Shown one piece after another: positions 35,722 to 44,723 of a stretch of 64,000 nt of DNA; position 1 is the first letter of the stretch, and each line of letters begins with the position of its first letter. The stretch covers positions 1-64,000 of the forward strand of contig NZ_NADJ01000038.1 of NCBI RefSeq assembly GCF_002196705.1. The letters run 5' to 3'. The notes beneath the pieces are model-generated. The model did no database searches, had not been told where the DNA came from, and saw nothing but the letters and a program-made list of their open reading frames with translations. The position numbers were made by a program, and so were the translations under genes. This DNA comes from Desulfosporosinus sp. FKB (GTDB lineage Bacteria > Bacillota > Desulfitobacteriia > Desulfitobacteriales > Desulfitobacteriaceae).

Positions 35722-37773
35722 ATGCGTTTAGATTGGCTGATTGTTTTTGTATTAATAGCTGGCTTATCAATTGTGGTTTTTAGCTATTCCCTTAAGAAAA
35801 AGATTTGTATTTTAGCGTTAGGGTCCCCAGAAGATCGATTTGACAAACCTGGTAAACGCTTTATGAATTTTGTCTCCATGGTACTTGGTCAAAGTAAATT
35901 AATCAAGGAACCTTATGGGATCGTTCACTTTATTATCTTTTGGGGATTTGTCTTTATTTGCTTAGGCGAATTACCCTTAATTTTTGAAGGATTATTCCCG
36001 GCATATTCTTTCCCCATTCTCGGAACCAATCCCTATTTTTATCTAATTAAAGATATCCTCAATATACTCGTGGTTATTGGCTTAATGATTGGTATTATTA
36101 GAAGATGGGTTATTAAACCAGCTCATTTATACCGAACAAAAGAAGCTGCTGTCATCGTATTATTAATTCTTGGCGTCATTATAACTGAATGGATTTCAAG
36201 CGGAGCAAAAGTTGCCTTGACGAATAAGAGTGCCTACGAACTGGCTATTATGTACCATTTCGTAGCTTCTCTTTTTAAGGGATTAAGTTCTTCAACTGTA
36301 ATAAGTATTCAGGCCTCCTTCTGGTGGATTCACATCATGATCGTTTTCGGGTTTCTTGTTTATATTCCAAACTCCAAACACATGCATCTTCTGGCGGTCC
36401 ATCCCAACGTTTACTTTTCATCCTTGAAGCCCCTTGGTGCTCAAATTGAGAAGATTGATCTTGAAGATGAAGAACTGACAGAGTTGGGCGTTGCCAGAAT
36501 AGAAAGCTTTACTTGGAAACAACTATTAGATTGTTTTGCCTGCGGTGAATGCGGTCGCTGTATGGCCAACTGCCCTGCCAATATTTCCGGTAAACCTCTC
36601 AATCCTAAACAATTAATCAGTCGCCAATTAAAAGAACATCTTCTGGAAAAAGGTGCAATTATGAGAGCTAACGGATTAACCTCCACCGGCGACGAAAATG
36701 CCGAAGCTTTAGCTGAGATCGCCGCAAAGGACCCGCAGGCTGCTGAGATTCTACAAAAGTCACTGATCGGTGACATTGTTACCGAAGAGGAAATCTGGGC
36801 CTGTACTACTTGCATGTCCTGCCAAGTCCAATGCCCTGTTGCCAATGAACATGTTAATAAGATCATTAATTTGCGTCAATCCTTAGTTATGATGGATAGT
36901 AATTTCCCGCAGGAATTACAAACCGCTTTCCGTAATGTCGAAAATAATGGTAATCCTTGGGGCGTCGGCTATACTGAACGTGCTAATTGGGCCTCTGACT
37001 TAGATATCCCTCTCATCAGCGAAAAGGAAAATGTTGACTATCTCTTCTGGGTTGGATGTGCTGGTTCTTTCGACAGCCGTGCTCAAAAAGTTACTGTTGC
37101 TATTGCTAAGATTCTGAAAGCTGCCGGAGTTAATTTTGCGATCTTGGGAACAGAAGAAAAATGCTGCGGCGACTTTGTCCGTCGATCCGGTAATGAATAC
37201 CTGTTCCAAACCGCTGCTGCTGAAAATGTAGAAATCCTAAATAACTATAACGTGAAGAAAATCATCACAGCTTGCCCCCACTGCCTAAATACGTTAAAGA
37301 ATGAGTATCCGGAGTTTGGCGGTAATTATGAGGTCATTCACCATACTCAATTCCTCAACCAATTAATTAAGGATGGAAAATTAGTACTGAACAAAAACGG
37401 CGCAGTCGAACCACAAAAGATCGTTTACCATGATTCCTGCTATTTAGGCCGCTACCAACAAGAGTTTGATGCTCCTCGTTCTCTCTTCCGCATGGTTCCG
37501 GGAGTAGAGATCGTCGAGATGGATCGCAACCATAATAAGAGCTTCTGCTGCGGAGCCGGCGGTGGACGTATGTGGCTGGAAGAAGAAAATCACCAACGGG
37601 TTAATAACTTAAGGGTCGAACAAGCTCTTGAGAAGAATGCGGAAGTTATCGGTGCCAATTGCCCCTTCTGTATTACGATGTTGGAAGACGGCATCAAGGA
37701 TAAAGTCGATACCGAAAAGCAAACTGTACGAGTTGTTGACCCGGCAGAGCTTATTGCAAAGTATTTTTGTTAA
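35722..37773 (+). CDS. membrane-bound heterodisulfide reductase-like Fe-S protein (HdrDE fusion type)
   Basis: A 683-residue protein. The N-terminal third (~1-230) has six membrane segments with spaced His residues, like the cytochrome b/NarI-type HdrE subunit. Two 4Fe-4S motifs follow (CFACGECGRCMANCP near 275, CTTCMSCQVQCP near 360). Then come two CCG cysteine-rich domains: KCCGDF...CPHC near 478-518 and FCCGAGGG...CPFC near 610-655, as in HdrD. Such proteins exchange electrons between menaquinone and cytoplasmic thiol or Fe-S partners in sulfate reducers. The actual partner is unknown. AAGGAGGGG precedes the ATG. Confidence 0.88.
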   Translation: MRLDWLIVFVLIAGLSIVVFSYSLKKKICILALGSPEDRFDKPGKRFMNFVSMVLGQSKLIKEPYGIVHFIIFWGFVFICLGELPLIFEGLFPAYSFPILGTNPYFYLIKDILNILVVIGLMIGIIRRWVIKPAHLYRTKEAAVIVLLILGVIITEWISSGAKVALTNKSAYELAIMYHFVASLFKGLSSSTVISIQASFWWIHIMIVFGFLVYIPNSKHMHLLAVHPNVYFSSLKPLGAQIEKIDLEDEELTELGVARIESFTWKQLLDCFACGECGRCMANCPANISGKPLNPKQLISRQLKEHLLEKGAIMRANGLTSTGDENAEALAEIAAKDPQAAEILQKSLIGDIVTEEEIWACTTCMSCQVQCPVANEHVNKIINLRQSLVMMDSNFPQELQTAFRNVENNGNPWGVGYTERANWASDLDIPLISEKENVDYLFWVGCAGSFDSRAQKVTVAIAKILKAAGVNFAILGTEEKCCGDFVRRSGNEYLFQTAAAENVEILNNYNVKKIITACPHCLNTLKNEYPEFGGNYEVIHHTQFLNQLIKDGKLVLNKNGAVEPQKIVYHDSCYLGRYQQEFDAPRSLFRMVPGVEIVEMDRNHNKSFCCGAGGGRMWLEEENHQRVNNLRVEQALEKNAEVIGANCPFCITMLEDGIKDKVDTEKQTVRVVDPAELIAKYFC

Positions 37774-37816
37774 AATTCTAAGAACAAGAAAACTATTGTT
37801 GTGAAATTTTTAAAAT

Positions 37817-37952
37817 AAGTGAACTCGTTCAGCTAAACTGAACATCGGGGCTTCGGTGACGAAAGTGTCCTGGGGACACTTTCGCCGTAAGCGCCTAGCC
37901 CATAACAAATGCTATCGCGCTGAAGGATGGACTCTCCCCCCACCAAAGCAAA
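37817..37952 (+). repeat. structured interspersed element, copy H (right end missing)
   Basis: Starts after GTGA; left hairpin GTTCAGCT/CTGAAC with one base lost, GGGGCTTCGGTG paired with CACCAAAGC imperfectly, inner hairpin CGAAAGTGTCC/GGACACTTTCG, and the CCCATAACAAATGCTATCGC segment. The right palindrome is replaced by unrelated sequence from about 37953. Confidence 0.78.
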
Positions 37953-38135
37953 AGCTCTTAGTGTAATAACTAAGGGCTTAATGTTTTAAAAGAGCTCCCC
38001 ACGCAGCATTTGGGGAGATATATAATAAGAAGGGTTCTGATAACTTTATGCACTAAATTTGTAGTTTATAACTGCCATCAAATAGCCCCTATCGTTGCGA
38101 TAGGAGCCAAAAATTCATAAACCATTTAATAATTT
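37953..38135. other. convergent spacer with several hairpins
   Basis: Between the HdrDE-like gene and the convergent stress-protein gene. Hairpins CTCCCCA/TGGGGAG (37995-38017) and GCCCCTATCG/CGATAGGAGC (38084-38108) may terminate the two converging transcripts. Confidence 0.4.
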
Positions 38136-38555
38136 TTATTTAACAATTAAAACTGAACATTTTGCGCCATAGAGAACACGTTGACTCACACTACCCAACA
38201 GACAGTCTGTTATGGCTCCATATCCGCATTTCCCCATGACTACCATGTCAATTCTCTCATCTTCAATTTCCTTTAGTATCACTCTATCAGGTTTACCACT
38301 CAATATTTTTCGTATGACGGTAATCCCGCCGGTATTGATGCCTGCCATTGCTGTGTCTAAGGCAAACTTTCCTTCTTGTTCAATCTGGTCGGGTGAAATA
38401 ATGAACATATCCAGACATGAATTATAAACAATTGGCTGGTGCATCACGAATAAAAGTTCAACTTGAGCGTTAAATTTTTGTGCAAAATCCAAAGCTGTTA
38501 TCAATGCCCTTCTTGCAGATTCTGAGGCATCAGTGGGTACTAATATCTTATTCAT
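38136..38555 (-). CDS. universal stress protein (UspA family)
   Basis: A 139-residue UspA-fold protein. It starts NKILVPTDASESARRAL, and the ATP-binding type loop near the end reads VMGKCGYGAITDCLLGSVSQRVL (G-x2-G-x9-G-S pattern, residues ~108-130, given as marker). The start is ATG 38555 behind a G-run (GGGGGGG); the frame continues to 38570 without a better site. Family members help survival under stress or starvation. Alone in its unit as far as seen. Confidence 0.87.
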   Translation of the reverse strand: MNKILVPTDASESARRALITALDFAQKFNAQVELLFVMHQPIVYNSCLDMFIISPDQIEQEGKFALDTAMAGINTGGITVIRKILSGKPDRVILKEIEDERIDMVVMGKCGYGAITDCLLGSVSQRVLYGAKCSVLIVK

Positions 38556-38654
38556 AAAATCCCCCCCCATTTCCCATTAAAAGTCTACAGTAAGGATTTT
38601 ACAACTTCTGCTGAACTTCAAGTAAAATCTGGCGGCGATTTGATGTTTAGTAAA

Positions 38655-39092
38655 TTAAGCTGTTTGATGACGGTTTATCTTGGGATACCTAAATCCTGCC
38701 TCTTTGGCCATAGTGACGAAAAACTCTTTGTCACAAGCGACCTTGATCTTAAAATAGGATAATTCCTTAAAATGGGTATCAGTACACTCTTTAATTTCAA
38801 CTTGCCATTGGATTCCTTGACCTTGGGCGAAGGTTAGTATTTTCGACAGATAGTCCAAACTTACATTGACCAATCCCAGCGGAGTTACATTATCATCATC
38901 AAGGGTAGCAATTTTGTTGATTACTTGTATCTCCATCTCCCGAGGGATTTCCGCTCCAGTAGCAATGAGTTGTTTAATTAAATCATCATATATTAATTGA
39001 CATGATTCAAGCTCTTCTCCTCTTAATTCCCTTACACCACTATCTTGACCTTTTAGCGTAAATCTCTGAATTAACTCGTCACACTTTCTCAT
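38655..39092 (-). CDS. hypothetical protein, 145 residues
   Basis: A soluble, mixed-charge protein that I do not recognise. It has no membrane segment, signal or clear motif. The first ~60 residues look helical; the second half has alternating hydrophobic strands (WQVEIKECT, YFKIKVACDKEFFVTMAKEAGF). AAAAGGAGG lies before the ATG at ideal spacing, which supports translation. It is upstream of and parallel to the stress-protein gene with a 99-base gap. Confidence 0.65.
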   Translation of the reverse strand: MRKCDELIQRFTLKGQDSGVRELRGEELESCQLIYDDLIKQLIATGAEIPREMEIQVINKIATLDDDNVTPLGLVNVSLDYLSKILTFAQGQGIQWQVEIKECTDTHFKELSYFKIKVACDKEFFVTMAKEAGFRYPKINRHQTA

Positions 39093-39424
39093 ATAATAAC
39101 CTCCTTTTAGCTTGATAAAGTACTAACATTCACAATTTCCCCTATCTTTAACCACCATATCCTTTTTAAGATACAATATCCTTAGAGATTGATTACCTAT
39201 TAGTGTTATCCTCAACTAAATCGTAACATTCTCCAGACCCTTATGTCTATAGGATATCCCTATCTTATCGATTAATAATTTATATCTATATTTTATTAAC
39301 CTCTTATCAGCCTCAGCTGAAAACGACAGTTTAGTTGCACTGATGCTAGAAGAAAGTATTGGCGGCATGAAGATCTTATCACATAACCTTTATTAATGTT
39401 TTCGGTTCAAAAAGGAGAGAATGA
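39093..39424. other. non-coding AT-rich spacer
   Basis: Upstream of the 145-residue hypothetical gene. No gene found. It includes TATGTCTATAGGATA near 39242, similar to TATGTCTATAGAAAA near 31973; the meaning is unknown. Confidence 0.35.
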
Positions 39425-39582
39425 AAGTTAACTCGTTCAGCTAAAGCTGAACATCGGGGCTTCGGTGACGAAAGCGCCAAGCCCATAACAAATACTATCG
39501 CGCTGAAGGATGAACTCTACCCCCACCGAAGCAGAGAACGGGGGGCACTCCCACTTGAAGTGGGAGTCTCACGATTCGATGT
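39425..39582 (+). repeat. structured interspersed element, copy I
   Basis: A ~157 bp full copy. Left flank is GTTA rather than GTGA. Left hairpin GTTCAGCTAAAGCTGAAC is perfect, central stem GCTTCGGTG/CACCGAAGC is perfect, right hairpin ACTCCCACTTgaAGTGGGAGT is perfect, then CTCACGATTCGAT. It lies downstream of the ribokinase terminator. Confidence 0.82.
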
Positions 39583-39590
39583 ATTTTCGT

Positions 39591-39623
39591 AAAAAAAAGG
39601 ACTGTGTAAAAACACACAGCCCC
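39591..39623 (-). terminator. terminator of the ribose operon
   Basis: Minus strand GGCTGTGTG pairs with ACACAGTCC, followed by TTTTTTTT. Strong intrinsic terminator after rbsK. Confidence 0.85.
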
Positions 39624-39671
39624 TATAATTGGAGGAATTAAGGCATTACTAGTTTACATTTCCCGATAATT

Positions 39672-40598
39672 TTAGCGACCATCTTCAGCTAAAAAAATAT
39701 CAATATCCACCCGTTCCGGGATCGAAGTTTGGGCACCTTTTCTAGTAACAGCCAAAGCAGAAGCCGCTGAGGCAAAACGCAAAGCTGCCTGAAGAGGCTT
39801 GCCCTCAACAATAGCCGCAGCGTAGGCCCCTACGAAAGTATCCCCTGCTGCAGTTGTATCCTGAACATTAACTTTAAACGCCGGCAGATACATGGTACTT
39901 CCTTCACTGCTCATATAAAATAATCCTTTGGCACCTAAGGTTACAATGATTTCCCGGCACCCTTTTTCCACTAGAATCTTGCCGGCAGAGTGTACTTCCT
40001 CAATACTTTCTGTTTTAACTCCAGTTAGTACCGCCGCCTCTGTTTCGTTAAGGATTAACAAATTAACCATGTGATAGATCTTCTCTGGCGGCACTAATGC
40101 TGGTGCAGGGTTGTATATTATATACTTTCCTTTCGCTGCGAAGGATTCTAAAACATAAGCCAGGGTAGGGTAGGGTATCTCATTCTGAAGAATGATGAGG
40201 TCAGGCTCGCCCAAAAACTTTTCTGCTTTGTCGATATCCTTCGCATCCAAGACACCGTTGGCTCCCGGAGAAATAATAATACTATTTTCCCCTACTCCAT
40301 CGACGGTAATGAAAGCCAGTCCCGTTGAAATGTCCTGCTTAACAAGCACTCCATCTGTTCCGACACCCGAGGATCGCAGGTTTTCTAATAGAATTTCTCC
40401 ATAAGCGTCCACGCCTACTGCCCCGATCATTTCGGCTTTGGCTCCCGCGCGAGCTGCTGCTACTGCCTGATTTGCGCCCTTCCCGCCCGGAATATAGCTT
40501 GTTTCGATGGCTTTAATTGTCTGGCCCGGTAAAGGCGCTTTTTCAACGCGATTGACAATATCCATGTTAAGGCTGCCGATCACTGCTATGGTACGCAT
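39672..40598 (-). CDS. rbsK: ribokinase
   Basis: A 308-residue PfkB-family sugar kinase. N-terminal GSLNMDIV and the first signature GGKGANQAVAAARAGA near residue 40 fit ribokinase. The second signature DTTAAGDTFVGAYAAA near 248 has the catalytic Asp and anion hole. It phosphorylates ribose to ribose-5-phosphate with ATP. It is the last gene of the ribose operon, separated from rbsB by a hairpin. Confidence 0.93.
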   Translation of the reverse strand: MRTIAVIGSLNMDIVNRVEKAPLPGQTIKAIETSYIPGGKGANQAVAAARAGAKAEMIGAVGVDAYGEILLENLRSSGVGTDGVLVKQDISTGLAFITVDGVGENSIIISPGANGVLDAKDIDKAEKFLGEPDLIILQNEIPYPTLAYVLESFAAKGKYIIYNPAPALVPPEKIYHMVNLLILNETEAAVLTGVKTESIEEVHSAGKILVEKGCREIIVTLGAKGLFYMSSEGSTMYLPAFKVNVQDTTAAGDTFVGAYAAAIVEGKPLQAALRFASAASALAVTRKGAQTSIPERVDIDIFLAEDGR

Positions 40599-40631
40599 AA
40601 TCCTGCTTCACCTCCCTTAAGATATAACCCA

Positions 40632-40673
40632 TAAACAGTTCAAAAGGAGTCGTCATTCCTTTTGAACTGTTTA
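40632..40673 (-). terminator. long hairpin between rbsB and rbsK
   Basis: AAACAGTTCAAAAGGA pairs with TCCTTTTGAACTGTTT around GTCGTCAT. A 16-bp stem with few Ts after it. It could stabilise the upstream rbs message or reduce transcription into rbsK. Confidence 0.6.
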
Positions 40674-40697
40674 TTGAAATATAAGCGGCTGATTGTC

Positions 40698-41654
40698 TTA
40701 AAAACCTTTAAATGCTGTTCCTTTTTCAACAAGTTTCAGAGGTGAGCTGACAGTAGCCGAAACGGAATTGCCCTTCACCAGTTTCATGGCGTTCTGAACT
40801 CCTAATACTCCTTCTTCAGTTGGCTGTTGAGCAATGTCAGCATAGAAAAGTCCTTGCTGAACGTCACTGACCGCTTCTTGTTCACCATCAATACCGACAA
40901 TCGCAATCCCTGTTTTATTGCTTTGTTGGATTGCTTTCAAGGCGCCCAGAGCCATCTCATCATTTTGGGCGAAGACCCCTTTGACATCTGGATTAGCCTG
41001 AAGAATATTTTGCATAACGTTTAAAGCTTTACTGCGGTCAAAATTGGCTGATTGTTTAGCAACAACTTGAATACCCTTTGCAGTCGCAATTTCTTGGTCA
41101 AACCCTTGCTCTCTGTCCCGTTCAGCTGAAGTACCAATGATCCCTTGGAGCTCCACGACTTTGCCCTGACCATTCAGAGCCTTTATGATCTCGTCAGCAG
41201 CCATTTTTCCCGCCTGAACGCTGTCAGAGGCAATAAAGCAGGATACTTTACCGGAATTTACACTCCGATCCAAGGTTATAACAGGAATGTTTGCTTTATT
41301 GGCAGCTGCAACCGCACTGGCCAAGCCTTGACTATCGGTTGGATTAAGAATAATAGCACTTACTTTTTGCTGAATTAAGTCTTGAACTTGGTTCAATTGA
41401 GTAGCAGCGTCGTTATTGCCATTATCGATAATAACTTTCACGTTTTCTTTGTCAGCTTCCTGTTTAACTCCATTTTCCATAGCGACAAAAAACGGATTAT
41501 TGGTCGTGGAGACAGCGAAACCAATAGTATAATCGCCGGATTTTGCTTGAGCAGCTGTCTTTTCACCTGAGCTGTTGTTTGAAGCAGTACCGCATCCAGA
41601 AACAAGACCCACCGTCAGAACACCTAGCCCCAAAATAGTTTTCCATTTTTTCAT
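40698..41654 (-). CDS. rbsB: ribose ABC transporter substrate-binding lipoprotein
   Basis: A 318-residue binding protein with a lipoprotein signal (LVSGCG, Cys near 21). The mature part begins with the type I periplasmic-binding fold: YTIGFAVSTTNNPFF near 42, then VITLDRSVNSG and FAQNDEMALGALKA. It captures ribose (or a related pentose) at the cell surface for RbsAC. ATG 41654 is better spaced from AGGAGA than the ATG two codons earlier. Confidence 0.92.
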   Translation of the reverse strand: MKKWKTILGLGVLTVGLVSGCGTASNNSSGEKTAAQAKSGDYTIGFAVSTTNNPFFVAMENGVKQEADKENVKVIIDNGNNDAATQLNQVQDLIQQKVSAIILNPTDSQGLASAVAAANKANIPVITLDRSVNSGKVSCFIASDSVQAGKMAADEIIKALNGQGKVVELQGIIGTSAERDREQGFDQEIATAKGIQVVAKQSANFDRSKALNVMQNILQANPDVKGVFAQNDEMALGALKAIQQSNKTGIAIVGIDGEQEAVSDVQQGLFYADIAQQPTEEGVLGVQNAMKLVKGNSVSATVSSPLKLVEKGTAFKGF

Positions 41655-41715
41655 TGCCATTCTCCTCTTTACTTTTTTTATTTTTATTTATTGAAGAAGG
41701 AGGCCTCAGGGCCTC

Positions 41716-42657
41716 TTACCTCGCTGAGGATTTCTTGCGATCAAGCATAATTGCCGCCAGAATAATTAATCCTTTCACGGCATCTTGATAGAAAGAATTG
41801 ACATTGAGCAGATTCAAACCATTATCAATAATTCCCAGAATCAAAGCCCCGATTAGAGTCCCTACTAACGTGCCTTCTCCCCCGGCCAAACTAGTCCCGC
41901 CAAGTACGACAGCCGTAATGGCATCCAGCTCATATCCCACGCCTGCAGTTGGTTCCGCCGAGCCTAAACGGGAAGCTAAAATTATTCCTGCTAAAGAAGC
42001 TAGAATGCCACTGACAACATAAACACTCAAAAGATAACGTTTTACCGGTACTCCAGCCAAGAAGGAAACTCGCTCATTTCCTCCAATTGCATAGATGCGT
42101 CTCCCGGCAATTGTTCGATGGAGTACAACCCAAGCGGTGATAAAGACAAGAGCCATTACCCAAACCGGAATAGGAATTTCCAGAAATGTTCCAGTGCCGA
42201 ATTTCGCAAACTCTTGAGGCAAATTGAAAATAGGCATGCCATTGGTATAGATTTCTGTCATTCCGCGAAACAGCGTCATCGTCCCTAAGGTCACGATAAA
42301 CGGCGCCAAGCCTGCATAAGCAACAAAAAACCCGTTAAGTGCTCCAGCCAAACCACCAAAAGCCAAGGCCGCAATTACGGCTAACCAAGGGCTAACGTGT
42401 CCGACCATTAGCTGTGATGCAAGCGCGGCACTTAAAGCCAGGGTAGATCCCACCGATAAATCAATTCCGGCTGTAAGAATGACAAAGGTCATTCCCACTG
42501 CGATCAAAGCATTCACTGAAATTTGCAGGGCAACGTTGCGCAGATTTCCAAAGGTAAAAAACTTTGCCGTTGCAAAAGAGAGAATGAAAATTAAAATAAA
42601 GAGGCCAATCGTCGGTCCTAAATGATAACGTTTAATTGTTTTGATAATCCGTTCCAC
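41716..42657 (-). CDS. rbsC: ribose ABC transporter permease
   Basis: A 313-residue BPD_transp_2 permease with 8-10 membrane segments. Typical features are TAGIDLSVGSTLALSAAL near 62, and VLGGTSLAGGEGTLVGTLIGALI near 255 (marker for the ATPase-contact region). The start is GTG 42657, which shares one base with the rbsA stop and has GGAGGTGA upstream. Couples to RbsA. Confidence 0.93.
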   Translation of the reverse strand: MERIIKTIKRYHLGPTIGLFILIFILSFATAKFFTFGNLRNVALQISVNALIAVGMTFVILTAGIDLSVGSTLALSAALASQLMVGHVSPWLAVIAALAFGGLAGALNGFFVAYAGLAPFIVTLGTMTLFRGMTEIYTNGMPIFNLPQEFAKFGTGTFLEIPIPVWVMALVFITAWVVLHRTIAGRRIYAIGGNERVSFLAGVPVKRYLLSVYVVSGILASLAGIILASRLGSAEPTAGVGYELDAITAVVLGGTSLAGGEGTLVGTLIGALILGIIDNGLNLLNVNSFYQDAVKGLIILAAIMLDRKKSSAR

Positions 42658-44144
42658 TATACCTCACCTCCCGTAGCCAAACGCATAAATGCTTCTTGTT
42701 CCATTTCTCCGCTCAGTAATTCACCCATAATAACTCCTTCGTGCATTACATAGACCCTATCGCTCATACCCAACAATTCAGGCAAGTCGGAAGAGATCAG
42801 TAAAACAGCCTTTCCTTCTGACTTCAATTGGTTCATCAGCTGATAGATTTCCTGTTTAGCTCCGACGTCCACGCCTCGTGTCGGCTCATCCATAATCAGC
42901 AGTTTGGGGTTGCATGCCAACCATTTGCCGATGACGACCTTTTGTTGATTGCCACCGCTTAAATTTTGTACAGCCTGCTCAATAGTTGGAGTCTTAACTC
43001 TCAATTGTTTAACCCAATGCTCTGCATTCTCCCGTTCCTCTTGCCTTGCAATTAAACCCCAACGGCTGCGTCCATCGAGGGTTGGGAGAGCCAAATTTTC
43101 ACGAATGGTAAAGGGAAGATGAAGTCCTTCATTTTTACGGTCCTCGGTTACAAGGGCTATCCCAGAACGAATTGCATCAATAGGTGTTCTTAAGGAGAGT
43201 TTCCGGCCTTCAAGGATAATTTGGCCGGACTTCAAGGCATCGATCCCACTTAAAGCACGAGCCACCTCCGTACGTCCTGAGCCCATCAGGCCGCCAAGGC
43301 CCACGATTTCCCCTGCTTTAACTTCTAAACTAACTTCATGGACAAATTGCGTACTCAATTGCTCTGCCCGCAGTACAATCTCAGTTGGTGTCGTTTCAAC
43401 ATGGGGATAGCGTTCCTCAATATCCCGGCCAACCATTAAAGCAACCAATTCCCGCTCCGTTGTCTCCTCGGTCTTGACCGTGGCAATAAACTGACCATCC
43501 CGCAATACTGTCACCCGATCTGCCACAGTAAACAATTCCTCCAAGCGATGAGAAATATAAATAATTCCAACGCCTTTATCCTTGAGAGAGCGGACAATTT
43601 CAAAGAGTCGTTCTGTCTCAGCTCTGCTCAAAGCGGAGGTAGGTTCATCCATAATGAGAAAACGAACGTCTTTTTGCAAGGCCTTGCCGATTTCCACTAA
43701 CTGCTGTTCGCCAACGCTTAGGCCGCCCAGCAATTCTTTGGGATCACGGTTAAGATTCAACGTCGCCATTGTTTCCGCAACTTTCTTATAGAGGAGAGGG
43801 TAATTAACGAAACCCAAAGTTCGAAATTCGTCCTCATGTCCAATCAGAAAATTTTCGGCCACCGACAAGTTAGGAAATAGATTAAGCTCTTGATATATCA
43901 TCTCGATTCCCAGGTTCTGGGCATCGTGAATTGCCTTAATTGGTACCGTCTCTCCGTCGATTGCAATTTGTCCTGCATCAGCTACATAGACCCCAGTTAA
44001 GATTTTCATTAGTGTGGACTTACCTGCGCCATTTTCACCAAGCAAGGCCACTACTTCTCCCCCGCTTACCTGCAGGTCTACACCTTGAAGAACCTTGACA
44101 CCTGAGAAGCCTTTGCAGATTCCCTTCATTTCCAAGAGTGCCAT
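42657..44144 (-). CDS. rbsA: ribose ABC transporter ATPase (tandem domains)
   Basis: A 495-residue tandem ATPase. The first domain has GENGAGKST near 38, LSVGEQQ near 140 and IMDEPTSAL near 160. The second has a degenerate Walker A (GLMGSGRTE near 285), LSGGNQQKV near 400 and LIMDEPTRGVD near 420. This is the normal RbsA pattern. It energises ribose import. Confidence 0.93.
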   Translation of the reverse strand: MALLEMKGICKGFSGVKVLQGVDLQVSGGEVVALLGENGAGKSTLMKILTGVYVADAGQIAIDGETVPIKAIHDAQNLGIEMIYQELNLFPNLSVAENFLIGHEDEFRTLGFVNYPLLYKKVAETMATLNLNRDPKELLGGLSVGEQQLVEIGKALQKDVRFLIMDEPTSALSRAETERLFEIVRSLKDKGVGIIYISHRLEELFTVADRVTVLRDGQFIATVKTEETTERELVALMVGRDIEERYPHVETTPTEIVLRAEQLSTQFVHEVSLEVKAGEIVGLGGLMGSGRTEVARALSGIDALKSGQIILEGRKLSLRTPIDAIRSGIALVTEDRKNEGLHLPFTIRENLALPTLDGRSRWGLIARQEERENAEHWVKQLRVKTPTIEQAVQNLSGGNQQKVVIGKWLACNPKLLIMDEPTRGVDVGAKQEIYQLMNQLKSEGKAVLLISSDLPELLGMSDRVYVMHEGVIMGELLSGEMEQEAFMRLATGGEV

Positions 44145-44155
44145 AAATTCACCAC

Positions 44156-44548
44156 CTAAAACACAACACTAGACGTTAAGATGACATTAGCATAAGATGT
44201 CCACTCACCAGTGCGAACAATTACTGCAGCCGATGCCAAACGCTCTTTAAAAACTTCGTGACTTACAAGTTCCAGTGGAGCATCTGTCGCTCCATTAATT
44301 TTAGTGAATAAATCTGGATGAGCCCCTTGCAGTTCTTCAGCGATTGTGATTTGTTCGATACTCAATTCGCTTAACACAGCTCTGAACACATCCTCAAAAG
44401 CAGGAACACCCTCACAAACGGCTAAATCGACAAATGGGACCTGGGGCGGGATCGGTAATCCATAGTCTGCAATAACTAAGGTCTGACCATGACCTAATGT
44501 AGCAATGAATCGTGACAATTCCCCATGAAGCACGCCTTGTTTTTTCAT
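44156..44548 (-). CDS. rbsD: D-ribose pyranase
   Basis: A ~130-residue RbsD/FucU mutarotase. It starts KKQGVLHGELSRFIATLGHG with the catalytic His in the conserved place, and has IADYGLPIP near 28. It converts beta-pyranose to furanose forms of ribose for the kinase. First gene of rbsDACBK. ATG 44548 is better spaced from GGGGG than ATG 44554. A LacI-type operator lies ~100 bases upstream. Confidence 0.9.
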   Translation of the reverse strand: MKKQGVLHGELSRFIATLGHGQTLVIADYGLPIPPQVPFVDLAVCEGVPAFEDVFRAVLSELSIEQITIAEELQGAHPDLFTKINGATDAPLELVSHEVFKERLASAAVIVRTGEWTSYANVILTSSVVF

Positions 44549-44642
44549 TCCCATGACCCCCTGTATTTTATTCTGTATTATCGCTTGATCGAATACAGTG
44601 CTTTAACAATAATCACTTGTACCTTTTTATGCCTTTAGAATA

Positions 44643-44656
44643 TGGTACCGTTACCA
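44643..44656. promoter_or_regulatory. RbsR operator before rbsD
   Basis: TGGTACCGTTACCA, near-palindromic, ~95 bases upstream of rbsD. It matches the site before rbsR at 45761-45776 (GTGGTACCGCTACCAC). Confidence 0.75.
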
Positions 44657-44723
44657 CATCGAATAGTAAATACTATAATTAATGACATGTTGTGAAAGGA
44701 TATCAAGTTTCTTCTATAGCAAC

